NCBI GenBank assembly: GCA_907165275.2
Contig: OU015674.1
Coordinates: 3,533,001-3,597,000, forward strand
Length of the DNA stretch: 64,000 bases
From: Zygaena filipendulae
Lineage: Eukaryota > Arthropoda > Insecta > Lepidoptera > Zygaenidae
Direction of reading: 5' to 3'
Part shown: piece by piece, positions 27,801 to 35,531 of the stretch
How positions within the stretch are numbered: position 1 is the first letter of the stretch
Layout of the letters: every line of letters begins with the position of its first letter
Position numbers and translations under genes: made by a program
Notes under the pieces: model-generated
Told to the model about the DNA's origin: nothing
What the model saw: only the letters and a program-made list of their open reading frames with translations
The model's database searches: none

Positions 27801-30800
27801 GGTAAAGCGACAGTTTGCGCAAGATTGACAAAAGTCACTGCGGATGCGTAAGTCGAGTATCGGGAGACATGTTCTGATGTTACATATCTATCGTTTTTTT
27901 TACAGCTGGACCAGGGTGGGCTGAATCTTCCAACACGTGATTACTACTTGAACAAAACTGCAAATAAAAAAGTATTAGATGCATATCTGGACTACATGAC
28001 GCGCATATGTGTGCTGCTTGGTGCCAATAAACAGGAAGCGAAGGGTCAAATGAGCAAAGTGATACAATTCGAGACGGAGTTGGCCAATATAACAACGCCT
28101 TCGGAAGACAGGAGAGATGAGGAAGGATTGTACAACCCGTACACTATAAAAGAGTGGCAGAAAGTGGCGCCTTTCCTGAATTGGACGATGTTTTTCAATG
28201 ATGCATTCAAATTTGTTAATCGTAGCGTAAGTAACTTCAATTTCAAACTCTTTTACTGTTATAAATATCTCTCCACGTGGTAGCCTGGAAGAGATCACTT
28301 TATAGTGATAAGGCCGCCCTTCGGAGCAACTTACTACTTTCTGTTTTATAAGTTTTTAGTCATTGTGCTGTGTGTGGTGCTCAATAAAGTGTTTTTAATT
28401 TCATTTCATTTCCTTGCGTCAAAGAACAATATTTACTCTAGTTGCATTCATCATTTTATGAGTGTCATTCGTATGGTAATTATAAGTCATCAAAATTTTA
28501 CCTGTGAATTTGACATAGGTACATAATGTAGCAAAATAATGTTGTTTCAGATATCAGAAAATGAAATGATAGTCGTGTATGCACCGGAATATTTCAAAAA
28601 CCTTACTAGAGTACTCAATAAATATAGTCAATCGGACGAGAATAGAAAGTAAGTTTTCTCTATTAAATCATCGATGTAAAAACTGTGTACCTTCTGAGTA
28701 CCTACGTCTTAGGTGTTACAACTTAGAACATATTTAAAAGGGCTGTCAGATTTTAAATTACCATTAACAAAATGCCCAGTTACCTTGTACTTTGTAACCT
28801 TAGATTCAGATGTGTCTAGTATTTTTGAATCTATATTACCTCTACAATCATTGTTTATCTTATGTAGAACAATAACGAGTTACATGATGTGGCAAGTGTC
28901 TCGTTCCTTGTCGACTTATTTGTCAAAGTCCTTCCGAGATGCGACTAAGATATTGCGGAAAGCCTTATTTGGATCTGAGGGCACAGAAGAATCGTGGAGA
29001 TATTGCGTCACTGACACTAATAATGCTGTTGGTAAGTTATTTTGTACCCAAAACATGCAAGTGAATGCAACTCAGTTTTATTTGTCTTAAAGAATTCCTC
29101 TGTTTTTCCAAACACATTTAATCATTGAAGATGTTCACACACTTCTTCAGTTCAAAGTGCTTGATAGTGCCTATTTTGAATAATTTCATGTTTTTTTACG
29201 CTTCACAACATACAGATCTACTTGATCCCATACTAAGCTTGAAAATACACTAAATGAGAGATATCTTGACACCGAAGATCATCACTGAAAACGGAAACAT
29301 GTTTTCAGGCTTCGCAGTAGGCGCTATGTTCGTACGCGAAGTTTTCCACGGTGAGGCAAAGACGCAAGGAGAGATCATGATTGACAACATAAGGAATGCT
29401 TTTAAACGCAATCTGAAGAACTTAGATTGGATGGACACCGAGACTATAAAAGCTGCTGAAACGAAAGCTGATGCAATCACAGATATGATAGGTATATTTA
29501 ATTGAGTTTGGTGTATTTTTATCGGTCGGACATCATAAAATTTTGAAGGTCTTATGTCCCAACCATACTTCTAAATCCCGAGACATCATCTCAGCTGGCA
29601 GATGGTCCACTGCTGAAAAAAGATTTTCCTCAAAGATTTCCTTAACTAGCTGGTTCCTAAGATCTTCACATCAGTTTGTTCGTCTAACTTTTGAGACCCA
29701 CACCACGTTTGCCAGTATATGGTCTCCACTTGAGAGCTTTTCTACCCCAACAGTTTGCATCTCTACAAGTAATACTGTCTCTGCCACATAATTTTCCCAA
29801 TTTTCGGAGCTGTACATATCGGTCACTTTTTATGTTATTTGTGAGTTTAAATACTGTCTGTAATGGATCGCCTTTCTTTGGCTGATAAAATATAATCAAT
29901 TAAGTCGTAATGAAGAAATTGTATTGCAGGATTCCCAGATTACATTCTCCATAAAGACGAGCTGGATAAACAATATGAAGATCTGGAGGTGTTGCCGAAC
30001 AAATACTTCGAAAACAATATAAATTTCAACAAATACAGCTTGAGAAACGATTTGAAGAAGTTAGATCAACCGGTCAATAAAACCAAATGGGGTAAGTGCG
30101 TTACAGATAACTAACCTGTATGCTAACTCGAGATAATAGCTGTCCAATTGCTTTCGCAGACACACGATCATCGTGTGCTGACACAATTTTGGAGATTTTC
30201 AAGAATTCCGTGTTAAAATGTATGTCCTTTTCCCTCCTGACAACGTGTAGGAAAAAATTCATGATGATTGATTGAGTGGCGAAAAAAAACAAATTCACTA
30301 TCGAACATTTGTTAGGATTTAAAATTTATTTTCCCAGGCATGACACCCTCGACAGTAAACGCTTACTATACGCCAACGAAAAATCAAATCGTCTTCCCAG
30401 CTGGTATCCTCCAATTGCCTTTCTACGATGGAGACAATCCCAAGAGCGTCAACTACGGAGCCATGGGCGTGGTCATGGGACACGAACTGACGCATGCTTT
30501 TGATGATCAGGGACGGGAATATGACAGGTATACTTTACAAGTTATGTGTTAATACGGATGCACAAAAAACATCTTGTCACACAATTGGGTATTCTCCAAG
30601 GTATGAATATCAAAATTCTAATTAGTCCGTCAGTTAGAAAATAAAAAAATAATAGATACGTATTTTTTGCTTTTTCAATTTAATGAAAATGAACATAGAT
30701 AAAGCGCATTAAAGTTTAGGGTGGGGGGCTCGTGACGTCAATATTCATTATAAGCGCCATACAAACCGCACAGAATTGTGACGTCACGCGAAATTTCAAT

Positions 30801-32352
30801 TCAATGTATCTCTGTTATTTTTTGAGTACGTAAAAAAAGAAAAAATACGTGTCCAATATTTTTTACTAATCTACACGACGGACTAAAAAAAATTTTTTGT
30901 CAAGTAGCCAATTGCATACATTGACTGATCAACTGTGAATTGTGATTATACTCACTGACCTATTGACGATAAAATCTAACCATAATATTTCTCACGGTCT
31001 CACAACCCTTAATTTAAATATTTCCAAAGACATACATAAAGTTATCTAAGTTTGTTTAGTTTTCTTCGTCATCATAAATTTTGCGAACAATGAGTACGAG
31101 ATCCCTGTTAAAGAACTGGGACAAGATTTTTTAAGAATTTAATTTACTAGTTCTATTTCTTCAGTTTTTAAATACGCAGGCAGCGTAGGTATTCAAAGAT
31201 ACTATATTATCAGTATGTGCATTGTTTACATTTCTAGATTTGGTAATCTCAACCGATGGTGGAACAATGCAACCATTGATCGCTTCAAGAAACGCGCCGA
31301 GTGCATACAAAAGCAATACGCATCATACAAAATGGAAGGCCAGCACTTGAACGGGAAACAAACCTTAGGTATGTCAAATAGCCACATACAGACAGTGTTA
31401 ATGACATTAGTTACCTATATGGTACTGTGAATCTGGCTAAAACTATAAAATATGGCTAAAACAATTTTATATCAACCATTGATGTAGGTACTAATTTGAT
31501 ATTTCATAGGTTTTTTTTATTCTGGTCTTACTCGTATGGAAAATTTCGTATAGACTATAGGTATTCGAAAACTTCACTATAAATTCTAAATTGACCTTTA
31601 ATTTAACTATATATTTTCGCTTCAGGTGAGAACATTGCCGACAATGGGGGATTAAAAGCTTCGTTCCACGCATATCTGGATTACAGCAAGGACGCTAATA
31701 TGAATCTGACGCTGCCTGGCCTTAAATACAATCATAGACAACTGTTTTTTATTTCTTTTGCGCAGGTTAGTTATCACCTATTCTCAGTTATGGAGATCTC
31801 TCCAGTTCTTTGATACGATTTACTGTCATATTTTGGTCCCACTTTGTGGTCCCAATTTAGTACTCTTGTCATTGTTATTTATTTTGTATATTAAGTATTT
31901 CCGTTGGATTTTAAAGAATTTCCAATAATTCAAACATATTCATAATTTTTGTATTTATCGTTAGATCCCAAAAACAAAAGGTACTAGGTACTCTGAGTTA
32001 CACAAGTGTATCTAGTAAAGTTTAATTCTGGAAAAAGCACACTACTCGGGGCGATCGGGAACGAGCGAGAAAGATACTCATCGTGAATGAAAGAAGAGCA
32101 TGGAGATATTGATAGACTAAATGTCAAATCTCAACCGTTGGATCCTGTGTGGTATTATGTTCTTTCTTTCGACAGGTATGGTGCTCAGCAATGACCAAAG
32201 AATCAACGAAAATGCAAATAGACAAGGACGACCACACGGTAGCAAAGTACAGAGTGATCGGGCCGATTTCCAATTTGAAGGAGTTTTCCGACGAGTTCCA
32301 CTGCCCTATTGGTTCGAGGATGAATCCGAAACACAAATGCGTAGTGTGGTAG
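575..32352 (+). CDS. M13 zinc metallopeptidase, ECE/neprilysin-like (spliced, 14 exons)
   Basis: Spliced CDS join(575..865, 16852..17017, 22323..22532, 26639..26852, 27394..27466, 27906..28226, 28551..28648, 28868..29031, 29309..29491, 29930..30091, 30338..30527, 31238..31368, 31626..31765, 32176..32352) gives 2520 nt, or 839 aa plus TAG. Seen: a Ser/Thr/Pro-rich cytosolic N-terminus (about 1-111), one membrane helix (about 112-135), the Cys-rich start of the M13 ectodomain ([12 protein letters not shown]), NAYY at 635-638, the zinc site HELTH at 676-680, GENIADNGG from 735 with the third zinc ligand Glu736, and the C-terminal CVVW signature. Family knowledge: type II membrane ectoenzymes that cut small extracellular peptides. 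The [15 protein letters not shown] context is closer to endothelin-converting enzymes than to classic neprilysin. Length fits, with a longer cytosolic tail than mammalian ECE. All phases close and no catalytic residue is missing. The exact paralogue (Nep1 or ECE) cannot be assigned by eye. Confidence 0.95.
866..1262. other. Intron 1 sequence and (TCCTA)n simple repeat
   Basis: AT-rich intron with no coding signal. From about 1236 it becomes a short (ATCCT/CTAT)n microsatellite, the target of the copia insertion; the same microsatellite resumes at 5961-6004. Confidence 0.6.
1263..1501 (-). repeat. Copia LTR (3' LTR in element orientation)
   Basis: Aligns base for base with 5722-5960 along 239 bp. 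On the minus strand it starts TGTTGG and ends TTTCAATA. The minus-strand polypurine tract GAGGGGGCG abuts it at 1502-1510. Confidence 0.93.
1748..2100 (-). pseudogene. Copia RNase H / polyprotein C-terminus, with an in-frame stop
   Basis: The minus strand encodes the copia RNase H end: [11 protein letters not shown], an in-frame TAA near 2035, then ALWLKSLA, a [10 protein letters not shown] segment with the active-site Asp, and TDGLTKPL. It ends MGLE. The stop separates two clearly collinear halves. Confidence 0.85.
2299..3200 (-). pseudogene. Copia reverse transcriptase remnants
   Basis: On the minus strand 2299-2556 encodes copia RT/connection sequence ([39 protein letters not shown]). Further upstream, around 3070-3200, are [15 protein letters not shown] and [12 protein letters not shown] in different frames. 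The order is normal but several frameshifts and stops intervene. Confidence 0.82.
4140..4235 (-). pseudogene. Copia integrase C-terminal remnant
   Basis: The minus strand reads [24 protein letters not shown], matching the copia integrase C-terminal motif (W-G-E-A-x(n)-Y-L-I-N-R). The surrounding frame is broken. Confidence 0.65.
4819..4951. repeat. 67-bp tandem duplication inside the copia element
   Basis: Two adjacent near-identical copies (about 4819-4884 and 4886-4951) starting aacttcaggacaata and ending ttgctggtaacctt. It disrupts the pol region. Confidence 0.85.
5140..5487 (-). pseudogene. Copia gag C-terminus with CCHC zinc knuckle
   Basis: Minus-strand frame of 115 codons with [13 protein letters not shown], a zinc-knuckle core whose last cysteine region runs into a poly-Lys tract encoded by about 20 consecutive T's (+ strand, 5260-5279). 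Slippage there probably destroyed the frame. Confidence 0.75.
5722..5960 (-). repeat. Copia LTR (5' LTR in element orientation)
   Basis: Identical to 1263-1501. On the minus strand it is followed directly by the primer-binding site GGTTATGGGCCCAG at 5708-5721. Confidence 0.93.
5961..7590. other. Intron 1 spacer
   Basis: AT-rich with only short open frames. A short stretch near 6519-6590 (taaagactaaataaaaact, tggtctgag) resembles the ends of the hAT-type MITE at 8006. I see no gene. Confidence 0.5.
7597..7985 (+). mobile_element. Helitron-like repeat, 'gtcctccgccgcgtctg' subfamily
   Basis: Begins like copies at 11307, 13051 and 63785 (gtcctccgccgcgtctg, acggattttcaagcgg, ttttcaccaat) and ends with the shared GC-rich tail (gcgggtgaaatcgcgggg). 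Confidence 0.65.
8006..8189. mobile_element. hAT-type MITE, perfect 31-bp TIRs and 8-bp TSD
   Basis: The ends CTCAGACCAAATAAAAAC and GTTTTTATTTGGTCTGAG are perfect inverted repeats that extend to 31 bp (ending ACGGAACG / CGTTCCGT). They are flanked on both sides by TAATAACT, an 8-bp target duplication. The 184 bp hold no ORF. hAT elements make 8-bp duplications; membership is inferred from that. Confidence 0.88.
8399..8703 (-). mobile_element. Helitron-like CTAG repeat
   Basis: Minus-orientation copy: CTAGCTGTTCCCCGCGGTTTC, then the ccgcgggta and gtacccttgaca blocks. Diverged. Confidence 0.7.
8878..9073 (-). mobile_element. Helitron-like CTAG repeat
   Basis: Minus-orientation copy with GCGGTTTCACCCGCG, CCCTATGTCC, GATCGGTTGAGC and an (AAAC)n tract before cactttcacattta. 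Confidence 0.75.
9080..10440. other. Intron 1 spacer
   Basis: No recognisable gene. It holds an (AAAT)n microsatellite near 9184-9205, a (TC)n run near 9280 and an imperfect duplicated segment at 10015-10110 (ataacaacgtct.. / ataacaacatct..). Confidence 0.45.
10443..10678. mobile_element. MITE family A, copy 1
   Basis: About 235 bp with inverted ends (GGACATAGATAAGCAATA and TATTGCTTATCTGCGTCC) and inner repeats GTTAACCCACA / TGTGGGTTAAC. Near-identical copies at 33148, 38987, 56255 and 61642. No ORF. Confidence 0.85.
10735..10906 (+). mobile_element. RTE-type LINE 3' end
   Basis: Encodes a fragmentary C-terminus with the lepidopteran RTE pattern (GCCCCGCCGCAAGGTGGAC, then TATGTCCAGCAGTGGACAT) and ends in a (GAT)n tail at 10893-10906. 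Strongly 5' truncated. Confidence 0.75.
11307..11425 (+). mobile_element. Helitron-like repeat fragment
   Basis: Shares gtcctccaacgcgtctgtc, the gcgataaactc block and ttttcaccaatagatgga with copies at 7597, 13051 and 63785. The 3' tail is missing. Confidence 0.6.
11976..12055 (-). mobile_element. Helitron-like CTAG repeat, truncated
   Basis: Minus orientation: CTAGCTGTTTCCCCACGGTTT followed by degraded homology. Confidence 0.6.
12733..12897. repeat. Hairpin repeat with 'ctaagatgcgcaacacgat' arms
   Basis: 12828-12857 and 12864-12895 form a near-perfect hairpin (GGGGGCTAAGATGCGCAACA ... TGTTGCGCATCTTAGCCCCC). A third copy of the same arm in direct orientation sits at 12734-12765, so the repeat is both tandem and inverted. 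Confidence 0.8.
13051..13237 (+). mobile_element. Helitron-like repeat, intact 3' end
   Basis: Begins gtcctccgccacgtac and ends gcgggtgaaaccgcgggaaa then acagCTAG. Same subfamily as 7597 and 63785. Confidence 0.7.
13240..16190. other. Intron 1 spacer
   Basis: AT-rich. A diverged short duplication (ctgctgga/attggtcca) lies near 13905-13965. I see no supported gene or complete transposon. Confidence 0.4.
16195..16330 (-). mobile_element. LINE 3'-end fragment
   Basis: On the minus strand: gaaggttgactggcaga, cattaagttcgcctttt, gtac, then an (AAAT)n tail. Matches + strand 58249-58357 and minus strand 62985-63100. Only the 3' UTR is kept. Confidence 0.6.
16370..16490. repeat. (CATA)n / (CA)n microsatellite
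   Basis: About ten CATA units followed by degenerate CACA runs. Confidence 0.9.
16852..17017 (+). CDS. M13 peptidase exon 2 (transmembrane anchor)
   Basis: Acceptor ttgcag before 16852 and donor GTAACC at 17018. Encodes a basic juxtamembrane stretch ([10 protein letters not shown]), a helix of about 24 hydrophobic residues, then the ectodomain stalk. Starts in phase 0 and leaves one base (phase 1). Separated from exon 1 by a 16-kb intron full of transposons. Confidence 0.93.
17087..17263 (+). mobile_element. Helitron-like CTAG repeat
   Basis: 5' TCctactaatattataat; gatgtttgtt and aaaacgcctaaacgg blocks; GC-rich tail gcgggtgaaaccgcgag then CTAG. Lies 70 bp after exon 2 of the M13 peptidase gene. 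Confidence 0.8.
17264..17445 (+). mobile_element. Helitron-like repeat, second subfamily, truncated
   Basis: Directly abuts the CTAG of the previous copy: taatattataaagagga, (TTTG)n, actactggaccaattt, cccgcgggaactc. The terminal CTAG is absent. Same subfamily as 37448. Confidence 0.6.
18004..18205 (+). mobile_element. Helitron-like CTAG repeat, near complete
   Basis: Starts TCcttactaatactatat, has aaccgatcatcatgaaat, and ends gctgaaaccgcggggaac then CTAG followed by T. Confidence 0.82.
18210..19465. other. Intron 2 spacer
   Basis: AT-rich, with a short (ATTT)n run near 19085. No gene or full element recognised. Confidence 0.4.
19467..19653 (-). mobile_element. Helitron-like CTAG repeat, diverged
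   Basis: Minus orientation: CTAGCTGCATGTGCCCCGCGG, then attcccgcaggaactcc. Confidence 0.65.
19666..19895 (+). mobile_element. Helitron-like repeat, 'tcacgtgtcacg' subfamily
   Basis: Nearly identical to the tandem copies at 57743-57979 and 57980-58209: atcacgtgtcacgttg, gaacggattttgata, aaaagataggatag, gatgaaatcgcgggg, CTAG. Confidence 0.82.
20059..20480. repeat. Foldback element with about 167-bp inverted arms
   Basis: Left arm 20059-20225 and right arm 20315-20480 are inverted copies around an 89-nt GC-richer loop. Both outer ends read aaccgacttccaaaa / ttttggaagtcggtt. A one-armed relative lies at 22608-22790. Confidence 0.88.
20520..21335 (+). repeat. Dispersed repeat with internal tandem copies
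   Basis: The segment at about 20720-20985 (cgatgaccatctgtggtc, cttcaaattttgctttcc, gatcccatcatcagatc) is repeated at 21001-21265. The unit ends aacctcctcctttttgga then agtcggtt. A single shorter copy lies at 24474-24880. Open frames here are repeat-derived. Confidence 0.75.
21336..21896 (+). mobile_element. Three head-to-tail Helitron-like copies
   Basis: Copies 21336-21515, 21516-21701 and 21702-21896. Each shares aaaattctcgtgt, gatttttatgaaatt, gcatattcagtaggt and ends cacagCTAG. At both junctions CTAG is followed at once by the TCtaatatataaaa start of the next copy, with no spacer. Confidence 0.88.
22029..22265. repeat. Long perfect-type hairpin (108-bp arms)
   Basis: Arms 22029-22137 and 22158-22265 are almost identical inverted copies (ccgccgcactcagagtcg ... 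cgactctgagtgcggcgg) with a 20-nt loop. Only a short block near 22104-22115 differs. It sits 57 bp upstream of exon 3 of the M13 peptidase gene. Confidence 0.92.
22323..22532 (+). CDS. M13 peptidase exon 3
   Basis: Acceptor attgcag and donor GTGAGT at 22533. Encodes the start of the Peptidase_M13_N domain ([19 protein letters not shown]) with conserved disulphide cysteines. The acceptor lies only 57 bp after a long foldback element. Confidence 0.95.
22608..22790. repeat. One-armed copy of the 20059 foldback repeat
   Basis: Shares acaaaaaaattaaaaccgac, aaaaagctaaaaataac and ggtttgtgctaccactgatc with the left arm at 20059-20225. Lies in intron 3. Confidence 0.78.
23041..23175 (-). mobile_element. 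Helitron-like CTAG repeat, truncated
   Basis: Minus orientation: CTAGCTGTTCCCCGCGGTTG then ggagtttccgcaggaatt and gtaccccttaccacg. Confidence 0.65.
23880..24063 (+). mobile_element. Helitron-like CTAG repeat
   Basis: (CTGT)n, aaacggctggaccgatt, cgcgggtgagaccgcgggg then cacagCTAG at the 3' end. Confidence 0.72.
24474..24880 (+). repeat. Second copy of the 20520 dispersed repeat
   Basis: Shares tagcctaatgtcaactg, cgatgcagggacgttaat, cgatgaccatctg and gatcccatcatcagatc with 20520-21265. Confidence 0.75.
24881..25320. other. Intron 3 spacer
   Basis: Contains one stray end of the family B MITE (cggactaattagaatttt near 24888). Otherwise no supported feature. Confidence 0.45.
25335..25508 (+). 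mobile_element. Helitron-like repeat, diverged
   Basis: gggataaatgcaaatgtgag, caaccgatcatcgtgaaat, cacgttgtcag, gggtgaaaccgcaggga; the final CTAG has mutated. Confidence 0.6.
25510..26305. other. Intron 3 spacer
   Basis: AT-rich intron without recognisable coding or complete repeat structure. Confidence 0.4.
26306..26505 (-). mobile_element. Helitron-like repeat
   Basis: Minus orientation: ctgttccctgcggtttcac then gcgttaaaatcggagttc, gtacccctgaaaacgtgt and gaaagcataacaaaaa. Confidence 0.65.
26639..26852 (+). CDS. M13 peptidase exon 4
   Basis: Acceptor tttccag and donor GTAAGT at 26853. Encodes [18 protein letters not shown], typical of the M13 N-terminal domain. Ends in phase 2. Confidence 0.95.
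27060..27153. repeat. 94-bp hairpin MITE
   Basis: GAGCCCGTCTTTAATCACTA ... TAGTGTTAGTAAAGACGGGCTC: about 38-bp inverted arms and a loop of about 16 nt, in intron 4. Confidence 0.85.
27394..27466 (+). CDS. M13 peptidase exon 5 (73 nt)
   Basis: A small exon ([25 protein letters not shown]) between acceptor tcgaag and donor GTAAGT at 27467. It is needed to restore phase between exons 4 and 6, and its content matches the M13 N-terminal domain. Confidence 0.88.
27906..28226 (+). CDS. M13 peptidase exon 6
   Basis: Acceptor ttttacag and donor GTAAGT at 28227; 107 codons in phase 0. Encodes [15 protein letters not shown], the conserved M13 segment, and ends FKFVNRS. Confidence 0.95.
28279..28410 (+). 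mobile_element. LINE 3'-end fragment in intron 6
   Basis: tggaagagatcactttatag, gataaggccgcccttcg, caataaagtgtttttaat followed by a TTTCATTTCATT tail: the common lepidopteran LINE 3' UTR pattern. No coding part. Confidence 0.65.
28551..28648 (+). CDS. M13 peptidase exon 7
   Basis: Acceptor gtttcag and donor GTAAGT at 28649. Encodes [20 protein letters not shown] and ends in phase 2. Confidence 0.93.
28868..29031 (+). CDS. M13 peptidase exon 8
   Basis: Acceptor atgtag and donor GTAAGT at 29032. Encodes [20 protein letters not shown] followed by a KALFG motif and a WRYCV segment typical of M13 enzymes. Ends in phase 1. Confidence 0.94.
29309..29491 (+). CDS. M13 peptidase exon 9
   Basis: Acceptor tttcag and donor GTATAT at 29492. 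Encodes [18 protein letters not shown] and ADAITDMIG. The frame is open upstream to 29254, but the acceptor and phase fix the start at 29309. Confidence 0.93.
29930..30091 (+). CDS. M13 peptidase exon 10
   Basis: Acceptor attgcag and donor GTAAGT at 30092. Encodes [21 protein letters not shown], the segment before the catalytic domain. Confidence 0.94.
30338..30527 (+). CDS. M13 peptidase exon 11 (zinc-binding HELTH)
   Basis: Acceptor ttcccag and donor GTATAC at 30528. Carries [14 protein letters not shown] and the catalytic HELTH followed by [10 protein letters not shown]. Ends in phase 2. Confidence 0.97.
30622..30886. mobile_element. MITE family B, copy 1
   Basis: Inverted ends TTAGTCCGTC ... 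GACGGACTAA with cgtgacgtca / tgacgtcacgcg blocks inside. Relatives at 57333-57595 and, split, at 52185/55708. Lies in intron 11. Confidence 0.82.
31238..31368 (+). CDS. M13 peptidase exon 12
   Basis: Acceptor ttctag and donor GTATGT at 31369. Encodes [27 protein letters not shown], matching M13 C-terminal domains. Confidence 0.95.
31626..31765 (+). CDS. M13 peptidase exon 13 (third zinc ligand)
   Basis: Acceptor cttcag and donor GTTAGT at 31766. Encodes GENIADNGG with the glutamate zinc ligand, then QLFFISFAQ. Ends in phase 0. Confidence 0.96.
32176..32352 (+). CDS. M13 peptidase exon 14 (C-terminus, stop)
   Basis: Acceptor tcgacag. Encodes [10 protein letters not shown] through [20 protein letters not shown] and ends KHKCVVW with TAG at 32350-32352, the canonical M13 C-terminus. 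Confidence 0.96.
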   Translation, partial: VWCSAMTKESTKMQIDKDDHTVAKYRVIGPISNLKEFSDEFHCPIGSRMNPKHKCVVW

Positions 32353-33004
32353 AAAGAACCAATGTCTTTTTCAATTTTGGATAAAAGCTTTTTCGATTTA
32401 GCATTAAATACTGCGTTGATGAACAATTTGATCATAGGAAAGCTGTCGAATGTCGATGTATTGTATAAAAATGCTTTTACTGAAATCCTTGCAGTTGTGT
32501 ACAATCATCATGTGTGTACAATTGTCATCATGACATTTATAGATCTTAGGACTTAGGTACCAGATATTGAACGCTAATATAATAGAATGGAAGAAATATT
32601 TCCTTTTATTATTCGTTTTAGGATTTGGTGCTTATTTTAAAATCAAAACGTGGACTTGTCACATGTAAGAAAATATAGAATTGAGTTTTCATGTCGGCGC
32701 ACCATTTCTTTTGTGCAAAGTTTTTAATTGGATTTTATTATCGATCATGTTGCAGTTATGCCCGTAATGAATTTCTTTGAGGTGTTTTTTTAGCTATTGG
32801 AACGCATGCTTTGATATTCGTCAAACTGCTAAGCCCCAAGAGCTTTGAGGAAAGCATTTAGTGTTTTGACACAATCCATCATGCAATTGTGCGTTTTGGG
32901 GTCAGACTTAGGTATCTTATCTTAGTTCGTTAAAATTTTTACCTCATACACTGTGGTCGAAATCACAAAGGACGAAATTCCGAAGGTGGCAAGGCCCTGG
33001 ATGG

Positions 33005-33010
33005 AATAAA
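33005..33010 (+). promoter_or_regulatory. Candidate polyadenylation signal for the M13 peptidase gene
   Basis: First AATAAA I find after the stop codon at 32352, about 650 bp downstream. A second AATAAA is at 33141. No transcript evidence is available. Confidence 0.35.
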
Positions 33011-33147
33011 ACATTGCTTATCGTTTTAATTTGTAAAGTAAAATATAAAAGGAGTAAAGGTACGTATATTTATAATTGTTAGAATAATAATTGTGGATCT
33101 GAGATATATACAAGAAATATAATTATAAATTATTAAGCTTAATAAAT

Positions 33148-33387
33148 GGACATATCTAGATAAGCAATAGTGTGTTAACCCACACTGGAGAAATTTTGAG
33201 TAAATCGTGTTTTAAAACTAGGAGCGCCATTTTGTATCAACATTTTTTATGTTCAATATTTAGTTACATATTTAAGCAATGTAATAAGGTAAACACATAA
33301 TTAAAAAACGTCCCCTAACTCTCAATAACTCGTTCTGAATCAATAACTTAATTTTGTGGGTTAACATGTTATTGCTTATCTGCGTCC
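33148..33387. mobile_element. MITE family A, copy 2
   Basis: Full-length copy, GGACATAT...TGCGTCC, flanked by AAAT on both sides (33144-33147 and 33388-33391), which fits a 4-bp target duplication. Confidence 0.88.
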
Positions 33388-33391
33388 AAAT

Positions 33392-34646
33392 ATTTATGTT
33401 CGTTTTGTATGTCATGAGCTTAGTTATGAGTAAATAATGGCAAATGTAGACTACTTATAGATTATAATCATAGAAAATTTAAAAAAAATATGTAGAGGAT
33501 GTTATCAAACTATTTACATTTTTTCTTTTCTGTATTCTTTCTCTTAATCTATACCTATGTCTCATATTGTAACAAAGTGCCGGGGATGCGGATAGTTTGG
33601 TAACACCCTGTAAAAACCGCAACCCGTTTGAACAAAAATTTTATACTCTGCCAAAATTGTTTTTAATAAAAAGACCAGTGTTATTGTACAATATCTCCCA
33701 TGGTTGCGAATTTGATACTGTTCCAAACCCTTTTGTTTCGCGAACTTGGCTGACACACTGCCATGTGTCTCAAATGCTAAAATTTACACCATTGTGTAAG
33801 TGAATATTATTTTAACTTGTAAATATTTTTTAACAAATGCCAAAAACTGAAATTACCTTTATTATAGTGAAATAATTATGTATTTTTATATTTTTAAATA
33901 GAAAAGTTTGATGTATGCAATGAATTCAGACTTTTTGGTCATTCACAAAGGGATCATAGTAGGTACCTACTCGATCATATCTTTGACAGCAATTCATTTA
34001 ATAAGAACGAAGGCGTGTATCAGCGTGTACACGTGCAAGTATTGAAATTTATATCCAAATAAAAAAAAAAATTTGGAGAATCGGTAAGGTTACAAGCTTT
34101 AGAGATACATACGTACAAAATAGTACATATCTAGGAAAGAACGCAAAGGTTTACGAACGAATTAACCGTAACATTTTAAAACATTAACAATAACAAAACA
34201 TTTAATTTCAAACCGTCAATAGGAGCAAATTTTTTTGTCATCATTAATTAAATTTTTTTCATTACATATTATATCCTGCTAGATAATGACTTTTTTAAAA
34301 AGAAGCACCTTGGTGATATGTTTTTCCAAGGACCGGCGCCTATTCTGATGCTATGTACCCACAAATAATATTAAAAAAGTAAATAGATTTATGATTAAAA
34401 GTATTTTTAAACTATAAAAATCTACTTCGTATGTGTAATCCTAACGTAAGATTCAATTATTTCCATTTACAACAGACATAGAAAATACAACCATACTAAC
34501 TACCACATTGTTTCAACTTTATTTCTATAAAATACGTAAAGTCGAAATTATAATGCAAAAAAACATATTACATGTTAGATAACATTATAATAATACCTAC
34601 CTACTGTTTAAGAGATGGTGGTAGCGTCCCTTATATTTACTAGATA
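33392..34646. other. Intergenic spacer
   Basis: AT-rich, no convincing coding region, RNA gene or full transposon. Confidence 0.4.
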
Positions 34647-34854
34647 CTAGCTGTACTCCGCGGTTTCACCCGCGGTAATTTCGGAGTTCCTGCGGGAACT
34701 CCGGGATAAAAAGTACCCTATGTCCTTCGCTGTATCCCTGACAAGTCTGACAACATGCGTGCTAAATTTCATGCACATCCATTCAGCCGTTTTTGCGTGA
34801 TTGAGTAACAAACATCCAAACATCCACACTTTCACATTTATAATATTAGTAGGA
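34647..34854 (-). mobile_element. Complete Helitron-like element
   Basis: The reverse complement starts TCctactaatattataaat and ends gcgggtgaaaccgcggag then tacagCTAG, inserted between A and T. This is a textbook TC...CTAG copy of about 208 bp. Confidence 0.85.
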
Positions 34855-34859
34855 TTTAG

Positions 34860-35530
34860 TAAGAACATGACAGGTGGAGTGTTAAAATGTACTTATGTAA
34901 CCAACAGTATTTAAGGAAATACTTAGTGCCATTTATTATTTTTATAATCCAGTTAAGATGGATCGTCAGGGTAAGTTTTTATAAACGAACATCAATAGAA
35001 TCTTTAAAATAAGTTTTTTCCTGTTGAATATTTAAAATTATTTTAAAATGTTTTTTCTTTATTAATTTTAGTATTAGCGATATAAGAAAAAAAAATCTAG
35101 TATTTATTAACTAGGTATAATAAGTAAAAAGCAGTCATAGTGTAAGAAAATATCTATTCAAAATTCGTGTAAAAACTAACCCTAAGGATCCACCTTAATA
35201 TAATGTAGTAATATTTATATCCCAAGTGTAGTAGGTATATAATATTTAAATAAGCAAAAAAAAAATTTAAAGTAAGTATTTATTAAGTACAGTCAGAAAC
35301 ATAGATGAAAACAGCTGACCATACTGATGAAATATTATTTGTATTCTAGAAAACAGATATTTTTGATGTTTTGTATGTGTTATCAAGTATAATTATTCAC
35401 AAACAAAAATGCATCTCAAGTGTCTATTTTGTGCCGAATGTAATTACATACCATGCATATTATGTACAATACCGCATGAACTGATTTCCAGATGCTTGCT
35501 CATTTCCAGATGATGCTTTTTGGACTATAA
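34860..35530. other. Intergenic spacer
   Basis: AT-rich with no recognised feature. Confidence 0.4.
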
Positions 35531-35531
35531 A